Under the pieces are notes generated by a model, which was not told the DNA's origin, searched no databases, and worked only from the letters and a program-made list of their open reading frames with translations. 15,389 bases of DNA, taken from NCBI GenBank assembly GCA_027492415.1, contig JAPUEV010000209.1, positions 1,667 to 17,055 of the forward strand. The letters are read 5' to 3'. The first letter of the stretch is position 1. Each line of letters starts with the position of its first letter. Origin of the DNA: Ignavibacteria bacterium. GTDB taxonomy: Bacteria; Bacteroidota; Ignavibacteria; Tepidaquicellales; OLB5. The position numbers and the translations under genes are program-made. Below, one piece after another: positions 15,310 through 15,389 of the stretch.

Positions 15310-15389
15310 GCGCTTTAGGATTAACGCAGCCTGATCCTGGTCTGTGGCGGCTGGATATACTGAACGCAAAAGGAGAAATACTGGCAAGG

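Larger units (their letters stand above)
14405..15389. other. Gene-less region of about 1 kb with repeats
   Basis: No credible complete gene is visible. 14405-14559 is AT-rich and presumably holds the control region of the DUF2279 pair. 14560-14908 is a composite of near-palindromes and a tandem array, with a GC-rich core (about half G+C over 14761-14900, against about a quarter over 14521-14660). 14930-15060 is very AT-rich, including a tandem ATATGCA duplication at 14954-14967. 15116-15389 has a C6/G6 hairpin and a short repeat-like stretch. The last 159 bases (15231-15389) are open in one plus frame and may touch a gene beyond the edge. Short frames here have no coding character. Confidence 0.6.

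Noticed and set aside
15085..15318. 77-codon plus-strand open frame
   Set aside because: It runs through the C6/G6 inverted repeat and the ACGCAGAGACGCGAAGG stretch; composition looks like translated repeats and no domain is recognisable.

Overview
The window looks like a chromosomal segment from the Bacteroidota/Chlorobiota (FCB) group, most likely an Ignavibacteria-like organism. The base composition is AT-rich. One secreted protein ends in a type IX secretion (T9SS) sorting domain of the NYPNPFNP...GLPSGSYYYRL style. There is a DUF2723 membrane protein and a TonB-receptor-like barrel. Two putative promoters have the Bacteroidota layout (ATTG, 20 nt, TAnnTTTG). The assignment rests on protein style only, since no rRNA or taxonomic marker beyond ribosomal protein L28 is present.

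Left part (1-8611): the 3' portion of a TonB-dependent-receptor-like outer-membrane protein runs rightwards from the window edge. It overlaps, tail to tail, the last gene of a leftward four-gene run. In transcription order this run is a DUF2723 GT-C-type membrane protein, a second GT-C-type membrane glycosyltransferase with C-terminal TPRs, a SAM-dependent methyltransferase, and a GT9 heptosyltransferase-like enzyme. A promoter fits upstream of the first gene, and a terminator-like hairpin lies between the first and second. The run reads as an envelope or protein glycosylation operon.

Middle (8612-11757): a gene-poor spacer and a strong palindromic terminator are followed by a leftward secreted protein (choice-of-anchor J-like domain plus T9SS signal). 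Divergent from it is hldD, which makes the ADP-heptose that GT9 heptosyltransferases use. A convergent GT2 glycosyltransferase follows.

Right-middle (11806-14404): a perfect hairpin terminator closes a leftward pair made of a small basic protein and rpmB (ribosomal protein L28). Upstream of these is a translationally coupled tandem pair of DUF2279 exported paralogues.

Right end (14405-15389): about 1 kb without a credible gene, but with clear structure. There are four copies of an 11-bp near-palindrome (TCATCSGATGA), a 4 x 21-bp tandem array embedded in a locally GC-rich patch, a C6/G6 hairpin and a short interspersed-repeat-like stretch. This is the least explained part of the window. The overall theme of the genes is the cell envelope: sugar-nucleotide supply, several glycosyltransferases, an outer-membrane receptor and a T9SS-exported protein.
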